From Candidatus Bathyarchaeota archaeon (GTDB lineage Archaea > Thermoproteota > Bathyarchaeia > TCS64), in the NCBI GenBank assembly GCA_018396865.1, contig JAGTRB010000018.1, positions 1 through 32,171 on the forward strand: a DNA stretch of 32,171 nucleotides. The letters are read 5' to 3'. This document shows, one piece after another, positions 22,886 to 29,655 of the stretch. The notes under the pieces were generated by a model that had not been told where the DNA came from, made no database searches, and saw nothing but the letters and a program-made list of their open reading frames with translations. A program made the position numbers and the translations under genes. The first letter of the stretch is position 1. The number at the start of each line of letters is the position of its first letter.

Positions 22886-23301
22886 TAGAGACGGACTTCC
22901 TGTTTGGCCTCAGGGCTGGAGACCGTAACTTCGAGGCCGTTGTTGGAGCGCTGAGAAGATGTAAGAGCGGAGCCATCAAGCTCTCGGTCCCCTCATCCTC
23001 GGTGGTTGAAGCGAGGGCTGTATTGTACTCAAAGGGCCTAAAGCCCAATGAGGTTGAAGTGGCGCTAGGGCTGATGGGCGCCAAGCTCGCGGAGAACGAC
23101 GTCATGGACTTCATCCAGATCGAGCTTGCTGACGCGGTCTATGCTGAGAGGCTCAGGATCGAGAACCCAAACCTCGGCTTCTTCGACTCCCTCCACGCGG
23201 CCGCTGCGGCGAGGAGGGGGAAACTCCTGCTGACCTCTAACAAGGCTTACAAAGGGATAACAAGCCTCAAGGTCAGGGATCTCAGCGATTTTATTCCTTA
23301 G
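22855..23301 (+). CDS. vapC: VapC-type PIN-domain toxin
   Basis: 148 residues from GTG 22855. The PIN motifs are Asp14 in YLVETDFLFGL, Glu52 in SSSVVEARAVL and Asp111 in GFFDSLHAAAAA. The last acidic position is weak: the segment LLLTSNKAYKGIT has Asn129 where an Asp is usual. Activity may therefore be reduced, though some PIN proteins tolerate this. It follows the AbrB antitoxin with an overlap. Confidence 0.85.
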   Translation: MAAGAGEEYLVETDFLFGLRAGDRNFEAVVGALRRCKSGAIKLSVPSSSVVEARAVLYSKGLKPNEVEVALGLMGAKLAENDVMDFIQIELADAVYAERLRIENPNLGFFDSLHAAAAARRGKLLLTSNKAYKGITSLKVRDLSDFIP

Positions 23302-23462
23302 AGGTTTCACATAGGGATACTATATGTCCATTAAGGATTAGGATCCAGCCTCTCCAGCCTGAAATCGGAGGGTTGGTCGAGATTCAGATAGCATAGCCTT
23401 AGGTAGGAAATACCAAATGAGTATATACTGAAATAGGTATGAGAGTATGAGTTAAGACGAGC

Positions 23463-23546
23463 GTAAGTATTGACGGTAAGTTGTGGCGTAGGATAAAGGA
23501 GAAGGCCGCTGAGGAGGATGACCAGGCTTTGCTCATCTCTGCCTGA
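23463..23546 (+). pseudogene. Relic of an RHH antitoxin
   Basis: A 27-codon open stretch encodes VSIDGKLWRRIKEKAAEEDD, the strand and first helix of a CopG/RHH antitoxin. It is preceded by a TAA and cut by a TGA before the second helix. No PIN partner follows. The surrounding bases 23302-23462 and 23547-23689 hold nothing else I can support. Confidence 0.4.
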
Positions 23547-23689
23547 GCCTCAACCCTCCGGGAGAGCAAATTCTGTGAATGGACCTAGCGGTTCTTCTTT
23601 CTCGTAGGTCAGGTTTTTCAACTGCGACGGCCCTCGCCTTGTTAAGCTGTGTTTATTTCCCCCTGTCCTCAGGTTTCTAGGCGGCTGGT

Positions 23690-23773
23690 TTGAGGCGGAT
23701 TGGGAAGATTAAGAGCCTTGGAGTGCATAGGCTTGGCCGTAAGGGTGAGGCTGAGGATAGGGTCCGGGAATAG
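23690..23773 (+). pseudogene. Second copy of the microprotein frame (shortened)
   Basis: TTG-started 27-residue frame starting LRRIGKIKSLGVHRLGR and continuing KGEAEDRVRE. The first 17 residues align without gaps with those of the 41-residue protein at 13696 (nine identities or conservative changes around the two RIG/RLG cores), but the helix VYSVEVLKRMLEG is missing. It overlaps the retropepsin-like relic start by 41 bases. It is probably inactive. Confidence 0.45.
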
Positions 23774-24157
23774 GGAGGCTCTCTTCTCCGCCTTGGTAAA
23801 TAGTGGATTTGAGGCTGATGAGCCCCAGCTCATCCTCCCATATCGCTTAGCTGGGGTTCTCGGCCTATCCTAAGCGGGAGCTAGTATTGAGGATTTCAGC
23901 ACGGCCGGTGGTGGAAGGGTCTCGGGCTACCGGTTATATGAACCCCTCGAGGTTGAGCTGATTTTGGGCGATGGGCCTCCCATTAAAGCCTCAGCATATG
24001 TGACGATCCTTCCAGGTGAGAACGAGGCCATAATGAGTGACCACCTAGCCTCCCAGCTGGGAATAATCATCCTAGACCCATACAGGGGGACTGGTGCCTC
24101 ACCAACGAGCTAGTAGTTAGGAGGAGGCCCACGGCAAAGCCTGAAGAATGGAGGTAG
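23733..24157 (+). pseudogene. Decayed retropepsin-like (clan AA) gene, full-length version
   Basis: From TTG 23733: AVRVRLRIGSGNREALF, ALVNSGFEADEPQLILPYRL, a TAA after GVLGLS, then ASIEDFSTAGGG, EVELILGDGPPIKASAYVTI, ASQLGIIILDPYRG, then a frameshift to DWCLTNELVVRRRPTAKPEE. One internal stop and one frameshift kill the gene. It keeps the central part missing from the 13793 gene, and shows the same Asn for Asp in the active-site motif (NSG). The match in gene order and motif identifies both as one family. Confidence 0.65.
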
Positions 24158-24161
24158 AACG

Positions 24162-24293
24162 GTGAGGATCGTAAAGGCTCTGGAGATCTGCCAGCTCTAG
24201 GCATGTGAACTTATATGGAGGGTTAGGCCACAAAAGCGTGTTGAGGGAGCCATAAAAGATGTTGATAGATTCATGGAGAAGAGATTGATATAG
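24162..24293 (+). pseudogene. Short third frame of the retropepsin-like module, with internal stop
   Basis: A 43-codon frame from GTG 24162, four bases after the retropepsin-like relic. It reads VRIVKALEICQL, a TAG, then ACELIWRVRPQKRVEGAIKD and VDRFMEKRLI. The helix-rich charged tail resembles the C-terminus of small regulators. It may be a third component of the module that has no intact counterpart after 14128. Assignment is inference. Confidence 0.35.
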
Positions 24294-24305
24294 GTTTTTA
24301 GGATA

Positions 24306-24324
24306 GAAAGCCTTTTATTATAAT
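24306..24324 (+). promoter_or_regulatory. Promoter of AbrB/PIN pair
   Basis: GAAAGCCTTTTATTATAATT has a BRE and TATA region centred near 24316; transcription start would fall at about 24340, at the start codon. Confidence 0.5.
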
Positions 24325-24338
24325 TCATTATAATTTTG

Positions 24339-24593
24339 ATGGTGTTCTATTTGGCCATCGAGGCTAAGGTTAGGAGAATAGGGACGAGCCTAGGCATTAT
24401 AATTCCCAAGGAGAGGCTCGAGGAGTTAGGGGTTGGGGAGGGGGATGTGATTGTGATCCCTAGGATTGAGAAGCCGGTGAAGAATGTGAGAGGGATCTTA
24501 AGAGGAAGGGGCTTCGCTTTTGAAAGGGAGAAACCAGATAGGGAGGAAGATATCGAAGCCGCGTTAAGAGAATCTAGAGGTCTGAAAAGGTGA
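24339..24593 (+). CDS. vapB: AbrB/SpoVT-type antitoxin
   Basis: 84 residues from ATG 24339 (TTG 24336 and TTG 24351 are in frame). The swapped-hairpin motif AIEAKVRRIGTSLGIIIPKE is clear and is followed by ELGVGEGDVIVIPRIEKPV. The C-terminal REEDIEAALRESRGLKR is the expected toxin-wrapping segment. It is four bases from the PIN gene. Confidence 0.88.
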   Translation: MVFYLAIEAKVRRIGTSLGIIIPKERLEELGVGEGDVIVIPRIEKPVKNVRGILRGRGFAFEREKPDREEDIEAALRESRGLKR

Positions 24594-24597
24594 ATGG

Positions 24598-25011
24598 ATG
24601 GAGGGCCAGGCTGGTCGAGTGGTGGTGTTCGACGCTTATGCATGGTGTGAGTATGTAGTAGATGGACCTCACGCCGAGACCGTCGCTCAAGCCCTGCAAT
24701 CCGCTTATCAAGCCCTGACCCCAGCCTCAGCACTGGCAGAGGTTAGGGAAGCTCTAGAGAGGCATCAAGTTGAGCCCAGTGTAATCAAGGATATAATGGA
24801 GTTTATCAGGGCTAGAAGCCAAGTGGTGAACATAGATGTCGATGTGGCAGAGAAGGCTGGAGAGGTTAACTTTCAGATGAAGAAGAGGGCCAAGGGCTGG
24901 GGTATGCTCGATTCCTTTGTCTACGCTGTGGCCCTCTTAAAAAAGGGGTGGGTTTTAACAGGTGACACCCACTTCAGGGATTTAGCCAACGTCATCTACA
25001 TCGGAGAGTGA
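24598..25011 (+). CDS. vapC: VapC-type PIN-domain toxin
   Basis: 137 residues, ATG with AAAAGGTGA just upstream. PIN residues: Asp12 in VVVFDAYAWCEY, Glu48 in SALAEVREAL, Asp105 in GWGMLDSFVYAVAL, Asp123 in VLTGDTHFRDL. All four are kept. Directly follows its AbrB antitoxin. Confidence 0.9.
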   Translation: MEGQAGRVVVFDAYAWCEYVVDGPHAETVAQALQSAYQALTPASALAEVREALERHQVEPSVIKDIMEFIRARSQVVNIDVDVAEKAGEVNFQMKKRAKGWGMLDSFVYAVALLKKGWVLTGDTHFRDLANVIYIGE

Positions 25012-25092
25012 GGGCTCTCGATATTCTCTATCATATATCTAAACAAGCCCTTGGTTGAATTCCCGAAAATACCTGAGAGAGAACTTCGATAA

Positions 25093-25344
25093 CCGAGTGG
25101 TGGAGGCACGCCAAGCCAGGATCTTGAGCTTTCCAAGGTCACGCCCATCAGTATTGAGGTCGCTCTAAAAGCCGCAGAGCTGGACATCGATCTAAGGGAG
25201 AGAGCAAGGAAGATAGGGATCGGGGAACCAAGCCTCCTCGACGCCATAGTTCTGGCAACAGCCATGGTCTTAGATGCAAGTCTGATAACTGAAGATGAAC
25301 ACCTCAAGGGAAGGCCTGATGTGATCTGGATAGGAGGAGGATGA
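25093..25344 (+). pseudogene. C-terminal part of a PIN toxin
   Basis: 84 codons open between a TAA at 25090 and a TGA at 25342, with no usable start. It encodes the back half of a PIN domain: SIEVALKAAELDIDLRERAR, EPSLLDAIVLATAMVLDASL, and ITEDEHLKGRPDVIWI, including the third (LLDAI) and fourth (ITEDEHL) acidic positions. The first Asp and the central Glu segment are not found in any frame upstream, so this is a truncated toxin. Confidence 0.65.
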
Positions 25345-25441
25345 TATGCTTGCTAGCGATAATTTCAACCTTAAAGCTGAAGGATAAGAAAGGTTTGGAA
25401 AACACCGCTGTTTCTTTTTTCTTCTCATAGTAATTGATTAG

Positions 25442-25558
25442 ATGTTTAACAGGTATTGGAAGAGAAATATATTGGGTGCGGTTGCTGTAATAGGATATTG
25501 TGGCATCTGCTGTGACTTTTGCGGATGTGAAATGTATTTCAGAGATGGCGAAGGGTGA
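25442..25558 (+). CDS. Short Cys-rich frame, DUF3795-like N-terminus
   Basis: 38 residues with ATG start: MFNRYWKRNILGAVAVI, then GYCGICCDFCGCEMYFRDG. Five cysteines in eleven residues in the order YCGICCDFCGC resemble the N-terminal metal-binding motif of DUF3795 proteins (YCG-x-C-x-x-C), but the remainder of that family is missing, so this is either a microprotein or a relic. No clear ribosome site. Confidence 0.35.
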   Translation: MFNRYWKRNILGAVAVIGYCGICCDFCGCEMYFRDGEG

Positions 25559-25639
25559 AGGAGAGATTCTTCGCCCTCTATGGGGGGTTCTCCATCCTCT
25601 AATCGGTTTCTGGCTTTGGAATGCTTGAGGGGTGATCGC

Positions 25640-25654
25640 TATAAGGTTTATATC
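25640..25654 (+). promoter_or_regulatory. Promoter of VapB/VapC pair
   Basis: TATAAGGTTTATATCG is a TATA box centred near 25650. Start would fall at about 25676, three bases before the GTG at 25679, supporting that start over the long upstream extension. Confidence 0.5.
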
Positions 25655-25678
25655 GCTGAGCCAGTATATCGTTGTATA

Positions 25679-25915
25679 GTGATATCTTTGAAAAGATATG
25701 CAACGATATCTGTCCCACTAGAGGTTAAGAGGCTCCTGGAGAGGGTTAAGGGGGGAGAGGAGTGGGGCGACTTCCTCCTGAACCTTTACAATGAGGTTCA
25801 AAGGCTGAGGGGTGAGAGGGCGTTCCAGGAGTTGGCGGGCATGCTGACTGAGAAGGACCTGAGGAGCATCCTTGAGTCGAGCAGGGAGTTCAGGGAGGGG
25901 TTCAGGCTCGGATGA
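25679..25915 (+). CDS. vapB: VAPB-family antitoxin
   Basis: 78 residues from GTG 25679. VISLKRYATISVPLEVKRLL is the N-terminal strand and helix, and GGEEWGDFLLNLYNEVQRLR the second helix, the pattern of the archaeal VAPB antitoxin family (PF02697-like). The tail EKDLRSILESSREFREGF binds toxin. The frame extends further upstream, but the TATA position excludes it. Its TGA overlaps the toxin ATG (ATGA). Confidence 0.8.
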   Translation: MISLKRYATISVPLEVKRLLERVKGGEEWGDFLLNLYNEVQRLRGERAFQELAGMLTEKDLRSILESSREFREGFRLG

Positions 25916-26256
25916 GCATCCTAGACACCGATGTGATAATAGAGATGTTGAGGGAGAAGAGGCATGTGGAGGGAGCCATCTCGATCATAACCCTCATAGA
26001 GTTCCTGAGAGGACTGGAAAAAGAGAAGAGGGCTAGGGCCAAGAGGTTGTTGGAGGAGAGCTTCAAAATATTAAACCTTGATAACGAGGTTATAGAGATC
26101 TACTGTACCCTATACCAGAGACTGAGAGAGATGGGCAGCCCAATACCGGACGCCGATCTGCTCATAGCTGCGACAGCCATCTCCCACCGCAAAGCCCTGA
26201 AGACGAGGGACGAAGATTTTGAAAGGTTGAAACCCTTAGGCCTAGAGCTGGCATAA
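25912..26256 (+). CDS. vapC: VapC-type PIN-domain toxin
   Basis: 114 residues, small PIN domain. Asp5 and Asp7 in ILDTDVIIEML, Glu30 in TLIEFLRGLE, Asp80/Asp82 in GSPIPDADLLIAA and Asp100/Asp102 in LKTRDEDFERL. All catalytic positions are kept. ATGA overlap with the antitoxin implies translational coupling. Confidence 0.92.
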   Translation: MSILDTDVIIEMLREKRHVEGAISIITLIEFLRGLEKEKRARAKRLLEESFKILNLDNEVIEIYCTLYQRLREMGSPIPDADLLIAATAISHRKALKTRDEDFERLKPLGLELA

Positions 26257-26735
26257 AAGAACCGGGATTTTGCCTGCTCCTGAACCATAAGCGTTCATGA
26301 GCCTCCTTCGATGTAGGTAGAATCGGCAATAGAGCGAAACGTCTTACTCTCAACTAAGTGGTTTCTGAGGGGCTCCATAATCTCATAAGGATGTGGTCGG
26401 CCTTTTGATGTCCATGAAGATCCTTAGCTTAAACACGGGATCCCTGTGCTTGAGGAGCCATGATGGTATATACTTAGAGGGAGGGGGGAGGGGGTAGGAT
26501 CTGTTTGAGGAAAAATAGGCGTGAAGTTTGGATCAATGATTGGGTCAAGAAACTAATCAATATCTGTGAGATCCAGACCTAGTAGCTCGGGGTGAAGAAC
26601 ATAACAGAATTATTATGGCTTGTTCACCATGTTGTGGTTGTTGCTGAGGCAGCAGAGGAAATGGGGAGGTGGATCAGAAGGGCTTAACTCCGAGGGCTAA
26701 CCTGTGAGTACTGGGATGAATGAAGAAGGGGGAGC
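26257..26735. other. Intergenic stretch without an assigned gene
   Basis: About 480 bases. Short coding-like pieces are visible on the plus strand (for example EVWINDWVKKLINICE near 26528-26575, and VVVVAEAAEEMGRWIRRA near 26635-26687), broken by stops. They may be relics of a TA gene but are too short to place. Confidence 0.3.
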
Positions 26736-27164
26736 TTAAAGTTGCATTAATTTCAAGTCTGGGTTTATGCTTCTTATGTCCTCTTCCTTGAAGGCCTCTA
26801 CTATCCTCCTGTCTATTGTTGCTATGCCTTCACAGTGATGGAGGGCCGTTGATAATATTATGGAGTCTAGGAGGTCGGTTAGAACCCTCCTTATCCTGGC
26901 TGCTGACTCCATGACTCTCCTGTCGGTGATGGGGATCCTCTCTAGGTTGTAGTAGGCAGCCTCCACCCCCTCAACCAGGTCTTCGATGGATATGAGGCCA
27001 TCCAAAAGATACTTAGCCCCCTTCGCGTAGAGCTCAAAGATCTGGGCCTCGCTTATGATTATCTCATGCTCCCTTAGGGCTCTTCTTATAGCTTCCTCGC
27101 TAACCTCTCTAACCTTGATCTTGATGAGGGGCATCAGGTATGTTGTGTCAAGGAGGAGCCTCAC
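26736..27164 (-). CDS. vapC: VapC-type PIN-domain toxin
   Basis: About 142 residues from GTG 27164, which has CTTGAGG upstream and starts directly at the PIN strand VRLLLDTTYLMP. Acidic positions: Asp of LLLDTTY, Glu of IISEAQIFEL, Asp of LTDLLDSIILST, and Asp of GIATIDRRIVEA. An in-frame start eight codons earlier exists. Overlaps the AbrB antitoxin by about 17 bases. Confidence 0.85.
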   Translation of the reverse strand: MRLLLDTTYLMPLIKIKVREVSEEAIRRALREHEIIISEAQIFELYAKGAKYLLDGLISIEDLVEGVEAAYYNLERIPITDRRVMESAARIRRVLTDLLDSIILSTALHHCEGIATIDRRIVEAFKEEDIRSINPDLKLMQL

Positions 27165-27390
27165 CCTCAAGCCTCCTTGAGATTTCACCCCTCAGCCTCA
27201 GGTCCTCCTCCAAGCTTATCTCGACCTTAGGCTTTCTGGACAAGGCCTCATCAAGTCTTAGGGGCTTCCATAGGATCAGCTGGTCCCCCCTTACCTCAGC
27301 GAGGAGCCTATCTCCTGGCTTCAGGCCGAGCCTCTCCCGCAACTCCTTAGGCGTATAGATCTCGCCCTTCCGACCAATCAGAATCTCCAA
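27148..27390 (-). CDS. vapB: AbrB/SpoVT-type antitoxin
   Basis: 80 residues, TTG start. EILIGRKGEIYTPKELRERL is the swapped hairpin, followed by GLKPGDRLLAEVRGDQLIL. The tail ISLEEDLRLRGEISRRLEGE binds toxin. Probably leaderless from a TATA-like CTTTAAAG about 35 bases upstream. Confidence 0.85.
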   Translation of the reverse strand: MEILIGRKGEIYTPKELRERLGLKPGDRLLAEVRGDQLILWKPLRLDEALSRKPKVEISLEEDLRLRGEISRRLEGEAPP

Positions 27391-27421
27391 GACTATCTGA
27401 AATATCCACCCAACACTACGG

Positions 27422-27447
27422 CTCTTTAAAGTGCATATAAAAATTCT
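27422..27447 (-). promoter_or_regulatory. Promoter region of AbrB/PIN pair
   Basis: On the minus strand, TTTTTATATGCACTTTAAAG contains two TATA-like elements. The nearer (CTTTAAAG, centre about 27427) places start near 27401, 11 nt before the TTG at 27390. Confidence 0.4.
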
Positions 27448-27539
27448 CCATTAAGCAGATCCCCTCTCCAGGACTATCTCGCCGGTTTCAGTCTGTTAAT
27501 TAATGTTATCGCCGGGGCTAGACCCGTTGGCTTGATGAT

Positions 27540-27552
27540 CATGTTTAAATCT
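27540..27552 (+). promoter_or_regulatory. Promoter of RHH/PIN pair
   Basis: CATGTTTAAATCTA has a TATA box centred near 27547; start would fall at about 27573, so the ATG at 27576 is leaderless. Confidence 0.5.
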
Positions 27553-27575
27553 AATTGTAAATTTTTTTAACAACA

Positions 27576-27845
27576 ATGGTTGAGCGGAGTGTTGTCATAC
27601 CTGCGGTGAGGATCCCCCGCGAACTCTGGCTCTACTTGGAGGAGATTATGAAGAGGAAGATGTTCTCCTCTAAGGCTGAGCTTGTGAAGGATGCTCTAAG
27701 GGAGTATGTCGCCCGGAACCGGGAACTCCTACACGACTTTGAGATCCTCTCCGCGACCGTCGAGCTCAAGAAGGGGAGGCTTGAGGATGAGGAGAGGGAG
27801 AGAAGGTTGCTCGAGTGGCTTAGGGAGCTACGCTCTGGACACTAG
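27576..27845 (+). CDS. vapB: Ribbon-helix-helix antitoxin
   Basis: 89 residues. SVVIPAVRIPRELWLYLEEI gives the strand and first helix; MFSSKAELVKDALREYVARN the second helix with the RHH turn. The tail contains a long charged helix (KKGRLEDEERERRLLEWLRE). It overlaps the toxin frame by about 59 bases. Confidence 0.85.
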   Translation: MVERSVVIPAVRIPRELWLYLEEIMKRKMFSSKAELVKDALREYVARNRELLHDFEILSATVELKKGRLEDEERERRLLEWLRELRSGH

Positions 27846-28215
27846 TGTCCTCCTCCATCATCGCTACGCGCCGAGCGATTTGACCGAGGCTCTGATAAGT
27901 TCGGGCATCATCAACCTTGTCACCCTATCCGAGGTCCTCTACATCGTATGCAGGGGCGAGGATTCCTCCAAGGCTCTCTCATATGTGGAAGAGCTGGCTG
28001 AGAAGGGCAGGCTGGCTCCTTCTGAGAGGGTGGCCCCGGTGGCTGGACAGTTCAAGTGCCGCTTCCCAGTCTCGTTGGCTGACGCCTGGGTTCTCGCCAC
28101 GGGTAAGGTTATGGCTCTCCCCTGCCTCTTCGCCCATAGGGAGAGGGAGCTCGTCTCGCATATCACAGCTATTGGCAGGGAGGTGGAGGTGCGCTTTCTC
28201 GACGAACTCCTCTGA
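27787..28215 (+). CDS. vapC: VapC-type PIN-domain toxin
   Basis: 142 residues from ATG 27787, inside the antitoxin frame (an earlier in-frame ATG at 27706 would give 169 residues). PIN motifs: Asp in SYALDTSVLLHH, Glu in VTLSEVLYIVCR, Asp in PVSLADAWVLATG. The fourth position reads LFAHRERELVS, with His/Glu where Asp is usual. The start is uncertain; the PIN fold begins only at residue about 14 of this call. Confidence 0.82.
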   Translation: MRRGREGCSSGLGSYALDTSVLLHHRYAPSDLTEALISSGIINLVTLSEVLYIVCRGEDSSKALSYVEELAEKGRLAPSERVAPVAGQFKCRFPVSLADAWVLATGKVMALPCLFAHRERELVSHITAIGREVEVRFLDELL

Positions 28216-28250
28216 GCATGAATATTAAAAAATGAATAAAGGAAATTCGA

Positions 28251-29330
28251 TTATATTTCCGAGGTTATTAGGAGGTTTCGGAGCATTGGGTCCTCCACTC
28301 TATAGGTTCCATGATCCTCCTTTATCAGCATGGCTGCCTTGAGGCTTTCTAGGGCGTTTCTCACGGTTGCATCATTCACCGGGTAGCCCCTTCTTGCCTC
28401 TATCGCTGCCTTGACCTCCCTCCACCGGGCTGAGGTGGCTGCGACCTTCAGGACTGCTATGTGGGTGGTTCTATCCCTTTCCTGTAGGAAGTGCTCAAGC
28501 TCATCCCTAACTATTTTCATCCCCTCTGAGACCGTTTCTTCTAGGGCCCTTTCATGGGGCATCCTTCTGACCGCGACGTTGTTCCCATATAGGGTGAGCC
28601 ATCCAGGCACTCCTCCAAGTTTGTCTATGGCCTCTCTTATCCAGCTCTCCTTGAAGGGGATGCGGTACTCTTGGAACCCCTTCCTTAGGAACTCGGCTGC
28701 GGTCTCCTCTGGGAATGGTTGGAGGTATAGCCTGGCTGGCGCCCTGCCGTAGAGGGGTGATGTCGATTTGGGTTCTAGGAGGGTCTTCATAAGGCCGAAC
28801 ATGGAGCCTGTGAAGATGAAGATGATGTTCGGGTATGTGTTGAATATTCTGGCTAGGAGTTTCAATAGGTGGCCTGATATGGCTGAGAGTTCCTGAGCCT
28901 CATCCAGCTCTATGACATAATCCTCGGATTGTCTTCCTAAAGCTGAAAATAGATCTAGTAGAGTGGTCATGGGCTTTCTGGATATTGATATTGTTATGCC
29001 TCCTGGACCGAAGGATATTCCCTCGATCCTTTCAGCGAAATCCTTTATCTTATTCCATATATTTCTATCTTCATTTATTCCATGTGCAAGGGCATTTAGT
29101 AACCCATTTACTCCCTTAACTCCCCAGAGATTTACATAAATGGTTCTTACATTCATACCTTCCAGCCTCTTATTAGTTGCCTTGATTATGCTGGTTTTGC
29201 CGACCATTCTAGGGCCGAGGATCGCCGTCCACCTCCGCTCCCTGACCAAGCTGATGAGTTCCTTCATCTCCCTATCCCTTCCGAAGAGTTCTCTTGGAGA
29301 CTCCTTGGGATTGAGGCTGAAGAGCGGCAA
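28251..29330 (-). CDS. Archaeal STAND-type ATPase (ATPase_2) with C-terminal winged helix
   Basis: 359 residues, TTG start. P-loop ILGPRMVGKTSII (residues 38-49) and Walker B DYVIELDEAQEL (137-148), followed by the sensor FIFTGSMFGL, place it in the archaeal ATPase family PF01637. The C-terminal part (about 250-355: VLKVAATSARWREVKAAIEA, VNDATVRNALESL, YRVEDPMLRNLLI) is the winged helix typical of the family. These proteins resemble MalT/AP-ATPase-type signalling switches; many occur near mobile or TA genes. Two tandem palindromic units occupy the leader, with the ribosome site GGGGG inside the proximal one. Confidence 0.9.
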   Translation of the reverse strand: MPLFSLNPKESPRELFGRDREMKELISLVRERRWTAILGPRMVGKTSIIKATNKRLEGMNVRTIYVNLWGVKGVNGLLNALAHGINEDRNIWNKIKDFAERIEGISFGPGGITISISRKPMTTLLDLFSALGRQSEDYVIELDEAQELSAISGHLLKLLARIFNTYPNIIFIFTGSMFGLMKTLLEPKSTSPLYGRAPARLYLQPFPEETAAEFLRKGFQEYRIPFKESWIREAIDKLGGVPGWLTLYGNNVAVRRMPHERALEETVSEGMKIVRDELEHFLQERDRTTHIAVLKVAATSARWREVKAAIEARRGYPVNDATVRNALESLKAAMLIKEDHGTYRVEDPMLRNLLITSEI

Positions 29331-29363
29331 CTTAACCCCCTTAAGTACTTAACCCCCTTAAGT
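29330..29363. repeat. Two perfect tandem 17-bp palindromic units abutting the ATPase start
   Basis: The 17-mer ACTTAACCCCCTTAAGT occurs twice without gap at 29330-29346 and 29347-29363. Each unit has perfect 6-bp arms (ACTTAA/TTAAGT) around CCCCC. On the minus strand the nearest unit supplies GGGGG five bases before the TTG. Upstream a TATA-like GGTTTAAGG lies at about 29367-29376. This has the layout of an operator controlling the ATPase gene. A separate near-perfect 20-bp palindrome (CTAGATAATGAATAATCTAG) sits at 29398-29417. Confidence 0.65.
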
Positions 29364-29655
29364 TCCCCTTAAACCTAACTGGCCCAACCCGCTAAATCTA
29401 GATAATGAATAATCTAGCTATGAAGATTGGGCTTGATAGCTTCTTGAGATCTTTCCTGAGGAGATTCTGGGAAATGTATTGTTTGGACCGGGGGGTTTGG
29501 GCTTGGTCAAGATAATCTCTCTTTTTATTTCTATGCTGGATTTCCATGTTCATCTGTTTTGAGCTATTTATTTTTAATCTGGAGTTTAATTCTTGAGTTT
29601 TAACCAGTATCTTAGACAAAAAGGTTAAATTATTTACCAAGGAGAAAATTTTGGC

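Noticed and set aside
29398-29640. 80-residue frame on the minus strand
   Set aside because: AT-rich, low-complexity Lys/Asn/Gln/Ser composition with no domain pattern, and it overlaps the ATPase promoter region and palindrome.
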